Shown here: positions 25,685 through 34,526 of the stretch, one piece after another
Layout: the number at the start of each line of letters is the position of its first letter
How positions within the stretch are numbered: position 1 is the stretch's first letter
DNA from: Pirellulales bacterium
Lineage (GTDB): Bacteria > Planctomycetota > Planctomycetia > Pirellulales > Thermoguttaceae
Assembly (NCBI GenBank): GCA_016931075.1
Contig: JAFGFF010000079.1
Span: 1 to 57,714 of the forward strand
Length of the DNA: 57,714 bases
Direction: 5' to 3'
Notes under the pieces: model-generated
What the model was told of the DNA's origin: nothing
Databases searched by the model: none
Seen by the model: the letters and a program-made list of their open reading frames with translations, nothing else
Position numbers and translations under genes: made by a program

Positions 25685-27088
25685 ATGTCGTATCGGGCGG
25701 CCCTTGAATTTCTGATGGGGCGGATCGACTACGAACGGGTACTGAACGTCCCCTATGGGATCCGGGAGTTTAAACTGGATCGGATGGGGCGATTATTAGG
25801 GCTGTTGGGCGACCCCCAAGAGCGGATCCCGGCTGCCCACATCGCCGGAACCAAGGGAAAAGGGTCCACGGCGGCCATCCTCTCGTCCGTGCTGACCGCG
25901 GCTGGGCATCGCACCGGGCGGTTCACGTCACCCCACCTCGACCGGGTCGAAGAACGCTTTGCTGTTGACGGACATATCTGCCAACCAAATGAATTCGCCG
26001 CCCAAATGGCCAAACTCCGCCCGATTGTCGAGGCAATGGATGCTTATGCGGCCGGGCCTGACGATCCCGACGGTCATCGGCCCACGTACTTCGAAATCAC
26101 GACCGCGCTAGCATGGCTCTACTTCCTGGTCCATCGGGTGGACGTCGCTGTGCTTGAAGTCGGGCTGGGCGGACGGCTCGACTCGACGAACGTCTGCCGG
26201 CCGGCTGTCTGCCTCATCACGAGCATCAGTCTGGACCACACCCAACAGTTGGGCACGACTTTGGCCCTGATCGCCCGGGAAAAGGCCGGCATCGTTAAGC
26301 CGGGCGTGCCCGTGGTCAGCGGCGTGATCCAGGACGAGCCCCGGGAAGTGATCCGCCAGGTTTGCCGCGACGTCGGCGCCCCGCTGATCGAGTCGGGCAT
26401 CGATTTCACGTTCGGATACACTCCACCTCGGTTGGCCGACTCGCCGACGGCTTGCGGCGCGCTCGACTACGACGACAACCGGGGCAACGCCCGGCGGGGT
26501 TGGCCGCTGCGACTGCTCGGGCGTCACCAGGCAGCCAACGCGGCGGTGGCTCTGGCGGCGCTGGAACAACTTCGGCAGCAAGGCTGGGACCTGCCCGAGG
26601 AGGCGTTGCGAGCCGGTTTGGCCGAAGCAACGTGTCCCGCCCGGGTGGAAGTGCTTGCCCAACGACCGACCGTGGTGGTCGACGCGGCCCACAATCGGGC
26701 GTCCGTCGAAGCGTTGGTCCAGACGCTCGGCGAGAGCTTTTCGCCCAAGCGTCGCCGGCTGGTCCTGGCCGCTACGGTCGACAAGGACCTTCGTGGGATG
26801 CTGGCCGTTTTGCTGGAGGCGTTCGACCAGATCGTGTTGACCGGCTACACGAACAACCCACGCGCGGCCGATCCTGCCCGTCTGGCCGAGCTGGCTTATG
26901 AATTGACCGGGCGACGCCTGCCGGTCGTTCTCGACCCGATCGAAGCCTGGGAGGCCGTCCGTGCTGAGGCCACGCCCGACGACCTGATTTGCGTGACCGG
27001 CTCGTTTTTTATCGTCGCCCAGTTGCGTTGCCCTATCCTGTCCGCTCTGTCCGACAGCAAGGAGGTTCCCCAATGTCCTGCCCCTTGA
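25685..27088 (+). CDS. folC: Bifunctional folylpolyglutamate/dihydrofolate synthase (FolC)
   Basis: FolC adds L-glutamate to dihydropteroate and to tetrahydrofolate, using ATP. The 467-residue protein has the P-loop GTKGKGSTAA near residue 54, the TSPHL motif, EVGLGGRLDSTN, SLDHTQQLG and, in the C-terminal ligase domain, a DAAHN motif; all are family hallmarks. ATG at 25685 (MSYRAALEFL) matches the usual N-terminus. Starts at 25652 or 25637 would add a short, unusual extension and cannot be excluded, as none has a clean ribosome site. The next gene begins before its stop (16-nt overlap). Confidence 0.93.
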   Translation: MSYRAALEFLMGRIDYERVLNVPYGIREFKLDRMGRLLGLLGDPQERIPAAHIAGTKGKGSTAAILSSVLTAAGHRTGRFTSPHLDRVEERFAVDGHICQPNEFAAQMAKLRPIVEAMDAYAAGPDDPDGHRPTYFEITTALAWLYFLVHRVDVAVLEVGLGGRLDSTNVCRPAVCLITSISLDHTQQLGTTLALIAREKAGIVKPGVPVVSGVIQDEPREVIRQVCRDVGAPLIESGIDFTFGYTPPRLADSPTACGALDYDDNRGNARRGWPLRLLGRHQAANAAVALAALEQLRQQGWDLPEEALRAGLAEATCPARVEVLAQRPTVVVDAAHNRASVEALVQTLGESFSPKRRRLVLAATVDKDLRGMLAVLLEAFDQIVLTGYTNNPRAADPARLAELAYELTGRRLPVVLDPIEAWEAVRAEATPDDLICVTGSFFIVAQLRCPILSALSDSKEVPQCPAP

Positions 27089-27585
27089 GAACGTATACCC
27101 GCCTGCGTCTCGGAATCCTACTCACTATGAGCAGCTTGGCGGTCTTCCTTGTGATCTGTCTGGTCGTGGCCGATCGAGCGGCCGCCCAGGAGACGACGAC
27201 GGACAAAACGGTCACGGCGATGGAAGCTCGGGCGAAGCTTTTTCTCGAAACGGTTTCGATGGGCAAATCGCAAACGGCCTACGACGCGCTCTTGGCCGGC
27301 AGCCCGTTGTTGATTCAGTCCGAGGCGCTCCGTGGCCAGGTCGCCGCCACCGACCGGCTCGAGTCGCTCTACGGCCCTTACAAAGGTTTCGAGCGGATCG
27401 CCGCCCGGCGCGTGGGAACCGACCTGATCCTGCTTCGCTACCTCTACAAGTGCGAGCGTTTCCCCGTCGTCTGGCACTTCGCCTTTTACCACACCCCGCC
27501 CAGCACCGGTGCCCCCGAAGACAACGGCACTTGGCGCGTCATCATCGTCCGGTTCGACACGAAGCTTGAATCGCTCCTTCCATAG
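27073..27585 (+). CDS. Secreted protein of unknown function, 170 aa
   Basis: ATG at 27073 has AAGGAGG 6-7 nt upstream, a strong site lying inside the end of folC; the genes overlap by 16 nt and are probably cotranscribed. A signal peptide of about 40 residues ends at DRAAAQ. The mature part of about 130 residues reads like a small alpha+beta, NTF2-like fold: a helix, GKSQTAYDALL, then a strand-rich region with LYGPYKGFERIAARRVG and a C-terminal WRVIIVRFD strand. No catalytic motif is seen. Confidence 0.75.
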   Translation: MSCPLRTYTRLRLGILLTMSSLAVFLVICLVVADRAAAQETTTDKTVTAMEARAKLFLETVSMGKSQTAYDALLAGSPLLIQSEALRGQVAATDRLESLYGPYKGFERIAARRVGTDLILLRYLYKCERFPVVWHFAFYHTPPSTGAPEDNGTWRVIIVRFDTKLESLLP

Positions 27586-27635
27586 TCGCCTTATGGTTCA
27601 TCGCGAATGCGTCGGGGCTCATAATGCCTGCCAAG

Positions 27636-27671
27636 AAAAAACGCCGCCGAAACGGTTAGGTTTCGGCGACG
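27636..27671 (-). terminator. Rho-independent terminator of the LamG PEP-CTERM gene
   Basis: Arms CGCCGCCGAAAC (27642-27653) and GTTTCGGCGACG (27660-27671) enclose a 6-nt loop. Read on the minus strand, the stem is followed by TTTTTT (27641-27636). It lies 44 nt after the stop at 27715. This is the clearest intrinsic terminator in the window; it may also serve the upstream plus-strand gene. Confidence 0.85.
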
Positions 27672-27714
27672 TTTGAGGTTTTCACGTGGGGAACCGTGGT
27701 TCCCAACTTCAGTT

Positions 27715-29316
27715 CTAGCGCCGGCGGCGCAGGAGCCCCAAACCGGCCAAAGCACTGAGGAGCAAGATAACAGTACTCGGTTCCGGCACCGCGAAGGACT
27801 CTTGGTAGACCTGCTGGACCCCAGTGGCACTCAGCGTAGCACCATAGAGGCGGAAATCGTCCATGCTCCAGGTAGCAAAGTCGTTGCCATTGCCGCCACC
27901 AAGGTAGAATTCCGAGCCGGACGGCTTCCAGCCCGATTTCGATGCAAATACCAACTCGCCATTGAGGTACAGGCACATGTAAGAATCGTTCGAATTTTCG
28001 GGATCACGAGCCCAAGTAATCGTGTAATGGTTCCACTCATCAAGACCATTGCCGGGGTAGTGGAGGCCCGGGTTCACCTGGACACCATTGTTGTAGATAC
28101 GCGCCTTGTACTTATTGTTACCTGTATCACTTCCATAGATCCACATCTCCCAATAGCCGTTGTTTTCAGGGCAATTGAAGATGGAGTTGTAGTTGAAGTT
28201 CGCGTCCGCTCGTAAAGAGAAAGACATGGTGCCGTTATCAAGGCTTGCCAATTCATAAGGAACGACAATTCGGTCGCCATCTATAGATCCATCGTTGTCA
28301 CCACCATTGTCCAACTTGACATATTGGTTCGATGTCGGCGAAGGGGAATCATAGGTCAGCGAACCTACGGTTCCATCGGTATGTCCACCGTTGCCACTAG
28401 CACCAAGCGAACCCGAGTTTGTCAAATTGCCCTCAAATTGGTAGCGAATCAGCGGCGTTGCGGAGTCAACCGTGGTGTAGGGGGGAGCGGTTGGAGCTCC
28501 ACTGACCTCCGGGTTGCTCGCCATGATGGCGTTGCCGGAACCACCGTTGTACAGGTAGCCGATTTCAGCGGAGGTTAGCGCCCGATTCCAGAGCCCAGCT
28601 TCGTCGACACCGCCCTTAAGCGTGTTGACGATATCGCCCGTTCCCGGATCCGTTTGTCCGCCGAAGGCACTCTGCTGGCCAGTCATCAATGGGCCGGCAA
28701 TTCCCCAAGAAGAGAAGACTTCAGAACCATTGATGTACATTTTGGTCGTAGCACTTTGCGCACCGTCATAAACAACGGCAACATGTGCCCAATTCCCGAC
28801 AAGGGGATCAACCGTCGTCCCGGGAGCAAGGGGCCGGATCGCTTGTCCTTGTTGATTGACGATCTTCATGCGAATCTCGCCGTTGTTTTGGGCATACATC
28901 GCGTAGTCGTCGGCCAGTGAGTCAAAAATGCCAACAAACGACGTATACTGGTCGTTTGGATCGACGTCCAGTTTCACCCATGTGGCGAATGACATCTGGC
29001 CGCCAGTCATGAACATGGACGAATCCACCGGAATCACGGCCGCGCTTCCAGCGGTAGTCGTACCACCGTTGAACTGCAGGTAGTTGCCGAGAACTCCACC
29101 GGTCGTGAAGTCGCTCCCGGTGGTAGCCATGCCAGCTGAGAAGACCGCGTCGTTGCTGTTGACACCACCTGTGTCAGCAGCGGTCGTTGCTCCCGGCGCT
29201 TCATCAAAACTCCAGACGGAGACCAGTCCATCGTGAAGAAGAGTACCCGCTCCCGCCGGAACCGCAATCATCAGTGCGGCAAGGAGCGCGGCCATAACAG
29301 TGAGGTGCTTCATCAT
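27715..29316 (-). CDS. Secreted LamG/concanavalin A-like PEP-CTERM protein
   Basis: Start at 29316 (MMKHL), with AAGGG just upstream; 29313 is equally likely. The 533-residue protein has a signal peptide ending at VPAGAG, followed by two LamG-like lectin or glucanase-fold domains. The first (about 30-230) begins DGLVSVWSFDEAPG and ends DEAGLWNRALTSAEI; the second (about 270-500) begins PLIRYQFEGNL and ends WSMDDFRLYGATLS. The C-terminus is FAVPEPSTVILLL plus a hydrophobic helix and RRRR, a PEP-CTERM signal. It is likely an exported surface or matrix glycan-binding protein. AT content is slightly higher than in its neighbours. Confidence 0.85.
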   Translation of the reverse strand: MMKHLTVMAALLAALMIAVPAGAGTLLHDGLVSVWSFDEAPGATTAADTGGVNSNDAVFSAGMATTGSDFTTGGVLGNYLQFNGGTTTAGSAAVIPVDSSMFMTGGQMSFATWVKLDVDPNDQYTSFVGIFDSLADDYAMYAQNNGEIRMKIVNQQGQAIRPLAPGTTVDPLVGNWAHVAVVYDGAQSATTKMYINGSEVFSSWGIAGPLMTGQQSAFGGQTDPGTGDIVNTLKGGVDEAGLWNRALTSAEIGYLYNGGSGNAIMASNPEVSGAPTAPPYTTVDSATPLIRYQFEGNLTNSGSLGASGNGGHTDGTVGSLTYDSPSPTSNQYVKLDNGGDNDGSIDGDRIVVPYELASLDNGTMSFSLRADANFNYNSIFNCPENNGYWEMWIYGSDTGNNKYKARIYNNGVQVNPGLHYPGNGLDEWNHYTITWARDPENSNDSYMCLYLNGELVFASKSGWKPSGSEFYLGGGNGNDFATWSMDDFRLYGATLSATGVQQVYQESFAVPEPSTVILLLSALAGLGLLRRRR

Positions 29317-29814
29317 GTACCCTTTCTTAATACAGTCCGGTAGACATACTGGACAAAGGAAGGGGTAACAAACCTCCCACGAAGCAAGAAATGCGAGGCG
29401 CGCCGAGTGACGCGCAGTTCCCCTAGCTCCCACATGCCCAGAACAGGTGGGGCTATTATGAATTCCAGGATAGTCTGCCAACATCGGGTCTCGCAAGGCA
29501 CTTTTGGGAATCTGGGGAACGATATACACTACTTCTTTCGCTCTTCGGGCTTCAACGGAGAGAGGACGGAGAGAGGAGACTGCAATAATTCCCCCATAAA
29601 GTGGTATTTGCCATGCCAACGAGATCCTGCCACTCTCCGGGGGTTCATGATTTGAACGGCATCGTTAGTCTGCTTGAATAGCCGAATAGCGCCTTGCCGG
29701 CTCGAACAAATAGCAACAAAAGGACGTACTCCGTTGCCACATACAAATCCGTGACGAGCACACGTTCGTCTCGCGACAAGTTGATCCAGCGTCACGAAGG
29801 ATCGGAACCTGCCC
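29317..29814. other. Divergent intergenic region
   Basis: It separates the LamG gene (minus) from the symporter (plus). I see no gene, repeat family member or strong hairpin; it is less GC-rich than the surrounding genes. Confidence 0.4.
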
Positions 29815-31590
29815 ATGCAATTCTCCCTTCTCGACATCGCTGCCTTTTTCGCCTTCTTCGGGTTCGTTGTCGGTTTCAGCATCTTTAAAAGCCGACGCGA
29901 GAAGGACAGCGAGGCCTATTTTCTAGCCGGGCGGGGGCTGACCTGGCCGTTGATCGGGCTGTCTATCGTGGCGGCCAACATCTCGACCGAGCAGTTCGTC
30001 GGCATGGCCGGACAGGGCGCCGGCGAAGTCGGGCTGGCCGTTTCGTCGTGGCAGTTGGCCGGCGCGGTGGGCATTGTGGTGATCGCCTTCACGCTTCTCC
30101 CGCGGTTCCTCCGGGCGGGCATCTACACCATGCCCGAGTACCTCGAGTACCGCTACCACCCGTCGGCCCGGGCGATCATGGCCATCTACACGATGGTCAT
30201 TTACGTCGCCGTGACGAGCACGGCCGTGCTTTACTCGGGCGGCCTGACTCTGGCGACCATCTTCGAGGGGCTTGACTTGACGACAGCCGTCTGGCTGGTC
30301 GGCGGAATCGCCGCGCTCTACACGACCTGGGGTGGGTTGAAGGCCGTCGCTTGGGCCGATTTGTTTCAGGGAGCCGCCCTGATCCTCGGCGGTCTGTTCA
30401 CACTGGGGCTCGTGCTTCATGCCAGCGGCGGGACCGAGAAATTCCTGGCCGAAAACGCCGACAGCCTCCTCATGGTCTTGCCAGCCGATCACCCGACGTT
30501 GCCTTGGATCGGTGTGCTTCTGGGCATGTGGATTCCGATCGTCTACTACTGCGGTCTGAACCAGTTCATCGTCCAGCGGACGCTGGCCGCCAAAAATCTC
30601 CGCCAGGGCCAGCTCGGTATCGTTTTCGCCGCTGGGCTTTGGGTGATTATTCCGTTCGCCATCGTCGTGCCGGGCATCGCTGCCAGGAATCTCTTCCGCG
30701 ACGACCTGGCCCAGGCCGCAGACGAGACCAACCACGCCGTTATAAGCGAATACAAGCGCCTTGCGGCCTCCGACAGATCGAAAGATCCGCCCGTCGTCTT
30801 CCGGATGGACGACGCCTGGAAGGCGCGGAATCCCAAGGCGGCCAACCGGATCGATGCGTTCAACGCTCAAGCCGAACTGAGGGCGGAAACCCAGGGGATT
30901 GCGCCCGAGCAACGAACGTTGACCGGCTACAAATACGATGCGGCCTATCCGGTCTTGATTCGCAAGTTGGTTAAGCCGGGCGTTCGCGGCTTGATGTTCG
31001 CCGCCATCGCGGGGGCCGTGATTAGCTCGTTGGCGTCGATGCTCAACTCGGCCTCGACCATCTTCACGATGGACCTTTATCGCCGCTGGCTTTCGCCCGA
31101 AGCGTCTCAGGCTCGGCTTGTCTGGATAGGCCGGGCCGCAACGCTTCTGTTCGTCGTGATCGGCTGTCTGTTGGCTCCCAGCATCGACAGCCCACGGTTT
31201 AAAGGCGTCTTTAATTTCATCCAAGAATTTCAGGGCTACATCTCGCCCGGCATCGTGGCCGCCTTCCTGATAGGTTTTCTTCTCAAGCGCACCCCCGCCG
31301 CCGCCGGCACCATTGCCTTGCTAGTTAGCGCCCCGATCTATGGCCTGCTGCACTACTACTTTGGCGACCGCCCCGGTACGATTATCCCGCTTCACTTCCT
31401 CGTTCGCATGCTGATCACCTTCCTTGCCGTATCGGGTGTTATGGTTCTACTGACTCTCGTGGCTCCCCAAAAAACGCCAAGAACCATGCCCCGGCGGCCG
31501 GATCTCGATGTCCGCTCGTCGCCCCTGGCAATGGTGCTGGGCGCGTTCGTCATCCTGGCCGTGATCGCTTTCTTCGCCGCGTTCTGGTAG
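29815..31590 (+). CDS. Sodium:solute symporter (SSS family)
   Basis: A 591-residue inner-membrane protein with about 13-14 hydrophobic helices. The N-terminal helix is followed by DSEAYFLAGRGLTWPLIGLSIVAANIS, a strong SSS signature, and GQGAGEVGLA matches the SGLT branch. The gene encodes a hydrophilic loop of about 70 residues (about 310-380) between helices, then the conserved RGLMFAAIAGAVISSLASMLNSAST core. It couples sodium influx to uptake of a sugar or similar solute. The substrate is not evident from neighbours. Confidence 0.92.
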   Translation: MQFSLLDIAAFFAFFGFVVGFSIFKSRREKDSEAYFLAGRGLTWPLIGLSIVAANISTEQFVGMAGQGAGEVGLAVSSWQLAGAVGIVVIAFTLLPRFLRAGIYTMPEYLEYRYHPSARAIMAIYTMVIYVAVTSTAVLYSGGLTLATIFEGLDLTTAVWLVGGIAALYTTWGGLKAVAWADLFQGAALILGGLFTLGLVLHASGGTEKFLAENADSLLMVLPADHPTLPWIGVLLGMWIPIVYYCGLNQFIVQRTLAAKNLRQGQLGIVFAAGLWVIIPFAIVVPGIAARNLFRDDLAQAADETNHAVISEYKRLAASDRSKDPPVVFRMDDAWKARNPKAANRIDAFNAQAELRAETQGIAPEQRTLTGYKYDAAYPVLIRKLVKPGVRGLMFAAIAGAVISSLASMLNSASTIFTMDLYRRWLSPEASQARLVWIGRAATLLFVVIGCLLAPSIDSPRFKGVFNFIQEFQGYISPGIVAAFLIGFLLKRTPAAAGTIALLVSAPIYGLLHYYFGDRPGTIIPLHFLVRMLITFLAVSGVMVLLTLVAPQKTPRTMPRRPDLDVRSSPLAMVLGAFVILAVIAFFAAFW

Positions 31591-31796
31591 GTCGGGGGGA
31601 ACAGACCCATGCCATGAACTTGTGGATTGGAGACCTCGGATAGGTAAGAACCCTCGCCTTAGGGAAACTGTTTTTGGTATAAAGGGAAGAGGTGGAATGC
31701 GATCGCTGGACAACATCCGTGCGACCTGTTGGCCCCTGCCTGTTGCAGGAAGAGCAGACCACCGATAGCAGCTTTCTCGCTAAGGAGATAACGATC

Positions 31797-32267
31797 ATGA
31801 GCCCCAGCGACCTGGAACGCCAACTAGCCGGGCATCTTCACGATACACTCAACGTGGGTCGGGCGGTCCACGTCCTCTGCTCAACGCGGGAGGAGTGTCT
31901 TTTCACACTGGCCCTGTTGCAGCGTGAGTTTCCCAACGTGACGATCGGGGTGCCCGTCGGCAGCGCGTGTCCGACCCAGAGCGACCGGGTCGAGGAACTG
32001 GAGAACACGTGCCTTGACGTGATGCTGTCGACCGTGTCGGACATGTGTCTGCACTACCAACGGGCGAGGATGGCCTTCACCGAGTACGAGGCCCCCTTCC
32101 GCGAGGCGGTGGCCATTTTGATCAACTACGACGCCGACGAGTTGGACGACTGCCCTTGCTGCGTGGGCGTGCCTGGCCAGGATCCCGAAGCGGCCATGTG
32201 TGTCCGCCCGTTTTTGGACGTCTACGCCCAAGTCATCTCGCTGGAAGGCGCGTTCGAGTTGCCCTGA
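31797..32267 (+). CDS. Uncharacterised Cys-rich protein upstream of a DNA methylase
   Basis: ATG at 31797 has AAGGAG 9 nt upstream, giving 156 residues; longer starts lack sites. I do not recognise the family. It looks like a compact alpha/beta protein (VHVLCSTREEC, TIGVPVG, VAILINYDAD), with a cluster DDCPCC near the C-terminus and a further Cys in AAMCVRPF, possibly a metal site. It stands immediately before the adenine methylase, with about 54 nt between them and the same orientation, so the two are probably coexpressed. A partner role is a guess. Confidence 0.6.
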   Translation: MSPSDLERQLAGHLHDTLNVGRAVHVLCSTREECLFTLALLQREFPNVTIGVPVGSACPTQSDRVEELENTCLDVMLSTVSDMCLHYQRARMAFTEYEAPFREAVAILINYDADELDDCPCCVGVPGQDPEAAMCVRPFLDVYAQVISLEGAFELP

Positions 32268-32321
32268 GTTTTGAAAGGGTGGAGGACTTTTTCATCACCC
32301 GCATCCCGATCCACAGTGCGC

Positions 32322-34508
32322 ATGTCGATGGCTCGGCCTGATTTGAGATGTTCTTGGATCGACACGGCCTGGCCGACGCTGGTCGACATGCTGCGAACCG
32401 CCCACGGCGACTGGTCGACGCCACGATGCGCGGCGACAGCACGGGAATTGCTCGAAACGGTCGCCTTTCTCGGCATCTGCCAAGCTCGGGGGCTCTTGCC
32501 GGACTGCCCGCCTGAAGCGTTGTTCGATACGGCAATAGAGCAGCTGGGTGAGGCCTTGGTCTCTCGACCTGATGAACCGGTCGCGTTGCTTCAGGCAATC
32601 GCCATGTTGCCGCCGGAGCTCTACGAGCAGCACGACCTACTCCAAAATATCCACATACGGCTGTTGAGCCTGCGGCTTGACCGGTTGGATTCAGGCAGAT
32701 CACGCGCCCGGCGGACAACCGGGCGTCGGAAGGCCGAAGGCATCTATTATACGCCGGACACGGTGGCCGATTACATGGTTCAATCGTCACTGGCTGCATT
32801 GGGATGGCAGACAGAGCGGGACGCATCGCCCCGACTGCTCGATCCGGCCTGCGGCTGCGGCGAGTTTCTGTTGGCGGCTTGTCGGAACCTATTTGCACAT
32901 CAAGCTAATGACCTGGATGCTCGGGCGGAGTTGCTTGGACAAATTCACGGTGTTGATTCTGATACTGAGGCTGTGCTGGTCGCCCGGCGGCGCGTGTGGC
33001 TCGAAACGGTCGGAACCGGACCTACACCGCCGCGGATGATTAGCGATCGGCTGGCACAGGCGATCCGCGCGGCCGACGCCCTGACCGATGGCCAGTTGGA
33101 CCGGCAGTCAGGGATGTTCGACCTGTTGCTGGGCAATCCGCCCTACCGGCGCGAACTCGGGGCCAAAGGACTGCTGGACCGGATCGCCGAGTCCGACTTC
33201 GGTCGGCGGTGGCGGTCGGCTCGGATGGACCTGTGGCACTACTTTGCCCACCGCGGGCTCGACCTGCTGGCCGACGGCGGCGTGCTCTGTTTCCTGGTCA
33301 ACGGCTATTGGACCGGTGGGCGAGGTTCGAAGAGGCTCATTGAGCGGCTCGAACGCGAGGCGCGGATCGAGGAGATCTTTGACTTCGAGGAGCAACCGCT
33401 TTTTGAAGGAGTGGCGGGGAGGCATTTGGTGTTCAGGGTGAGGAAGAATGGTCAAGCGTTTCCGAGGATTCACGCACCCTCACCCCCGACCCCTCTCCCA
33501 AAGGGAGAGGGGAGGAGTTTAGAGACCACGGTCAAGCGGGTGGGCGAGAATGGCGATTGGCGAGCGTGTCTGGAGGGACAACGGGCGCCGGTCGTGTTTA
33601 CGAAAAGGCCCGAGCAACTCTTCCGCGCTGGACGACTCGACCTGGAACCGCCCTGTGACGAGTTGTTGGCCGTGCTTGCCCAGGGGACGCCGCTGGGCCG
33701 GTTGGGCAAGGTTCGCCAGGGCATCGCCGAGAACCCGGCCACGATCAACAGGCGGACGAATCTGCGGCACGGCGAGCCGTGGACCGTCGGCCAAGGCGTC
33801 TTTTCGCTAAGCCCCGAGGAAGTGGAAGCATTGGACCTGTCCGAGGCCGAACGGGCGTTGCTTCGGCTCTACCATGCGTTGTCCGACCTGGGGCGTTATC
33901 GCCTGGCGAGTCCGTCGCGAGTGTTGATCTACTCGACGGCCCAAACGTGGCCCGAGCTGGACGCTCATCCGGCCTTGCGCGACCATTTGGCCCGATTTCG
34001 ACCGATTCTCGACGTGCGTCGGGAAACCCAGTTAGGCAAACGGCCCTGGTGGCAGCTTCACTGGCCGCGCGAGGCGTCGCTTTGGGAATCACCCAAGCTG
34101 CTGGCCTTGCAGATGGCCCCTCAGCCGGCGTTCGTCCCGGCGATGGAACCGGCCTACGTCTCGTTCAGCGTGAACGTCTTCGCGCCGGCGGCCGACGTGG
34201 CCGAGCATCTGTACTACTTCACCGCTCTTTTAAACAGCCGGCTTTACGCGACATGGTTCGCCCATCATGCCAAACGCCGCGGGGTCGGTCTGGAGATCAA
34301 CGGCCGTGTCCTGGCCGCCACGCCGATCCACCGGATTGACTTTGACCGCCCGGAGGAACGTGCCATCCACAATCGGCTGGTCGACCTGGCCGCAGAGATC
34401 CTCACCACGCCCGACGGCCCGGCCCGAGCCGCCTTGGACTCGGAGATCGACCAGGTCGTCTGCACGCTGCACGGCGTGGAACCCGAGCAGTGTCCTGATC
34501 TCGTATAG
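32322..34508 (+). CDS. Type II-like N6-adenine DNA methyltransferase
   Basis: With ATG at 32322 the protein has 728 residues; TTG at 32271 is a possible longer start. Domain order: helical N-terminus, the YYTPDTVADYMV motif typical of Eco57I/TaqI-type methylases (about 142-153), the SAM-binding LLDPACGCGEFLL (about 172-184), catalytic NPPY (272-275), then a C-terminal target-recognition part like TaqI specificity domains (residues about 420-700). No nuclease motif is evident, and no restriction gene is adjacent, so it may be an orphan methylase or a fragment of a larger system. Residues 384-399 derive from an inserted hairpin repeat. Confidence 0.85.
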   Translation: MSMARPDLRCSWIDTAWPTLVDMLRTAHGDWSTPRCAATARELLETVAFLGICQARGLLPDCPPEALFDTAIEQLGEALVSRPDEPVALLQAIAMLPPELYEQHDLLQNIHIRLLSLRLDRLDSGRSRARRTTGRRKAEGIYYTPDTVADYMVQSSLAALGWQTERDASPRLLDPACGCGEFLLAACRNLFAHQANDLDARAELLGQIHGVDSDTEAVLVARRRVWLETVGTGPTPPRMISDRLAQAIRAADALTDGQLDRQSGMFDLLLGNPPYRRELGAKGLLDRIAESDFGRRWRSARMDLWHYFAHRGLDLLADGGVLCFLVNGYWTGGRGSKRLIERLEREARIEEIFDFEEQPLFEGVAGRHLVFRVRKNGQAFPRIHAPSPPTPLPKGEGRSLETTVKRVGENGDWRACLEGQRAPVVFTKRPEQLFRAGRLDLEPPCDELLAVLAQGTPLGRLGKVRQGIAENPATINRRTNLRHGEPWTVGQGVFSLSPEEVEALDLSEAERALLRLYHALSDLGRYRLASPSRVLIYSTAQTWPELDAHPALRDHLARFRPILDVRRETQLGKRPWWQLHWPREASLWESPKLLALQMAPQPAFVPAMEPAYVSFSVNVFAPAADVAEHLYYFTALLNSRLYATWFAHHAKRRGVGLEINGRVLAATPIHRIDFDRPEERAIHNRLVDLAAEILTTPDGPARAALDSEIDQVVCTLHGVEPEQCPDLV
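33477..33512. repeat. CCCCTCTCCC hairpin repeat inside the methylase gene
   Basis: CCCTCACCCCC precedes a perfect 10-bp stem, CCCCTCTCCC (33490-33499) with GGGAGAGGGG (33503-33512), around a 3-nt loop. It translates in frame to PSPPTPLPKGEGR. The lead-in and stem match the hairpin at 17677-17711. Confidence 0.85.
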
Positions 34509-34526
34509 ACAAAGTAAGGCGACACG

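Noticed and set aside
29923-31224. Minus-strand open frame of 433 codons
   Set aside because: Antisense of the sodium:solute symporter, whose membrane helices and motifs are clear.
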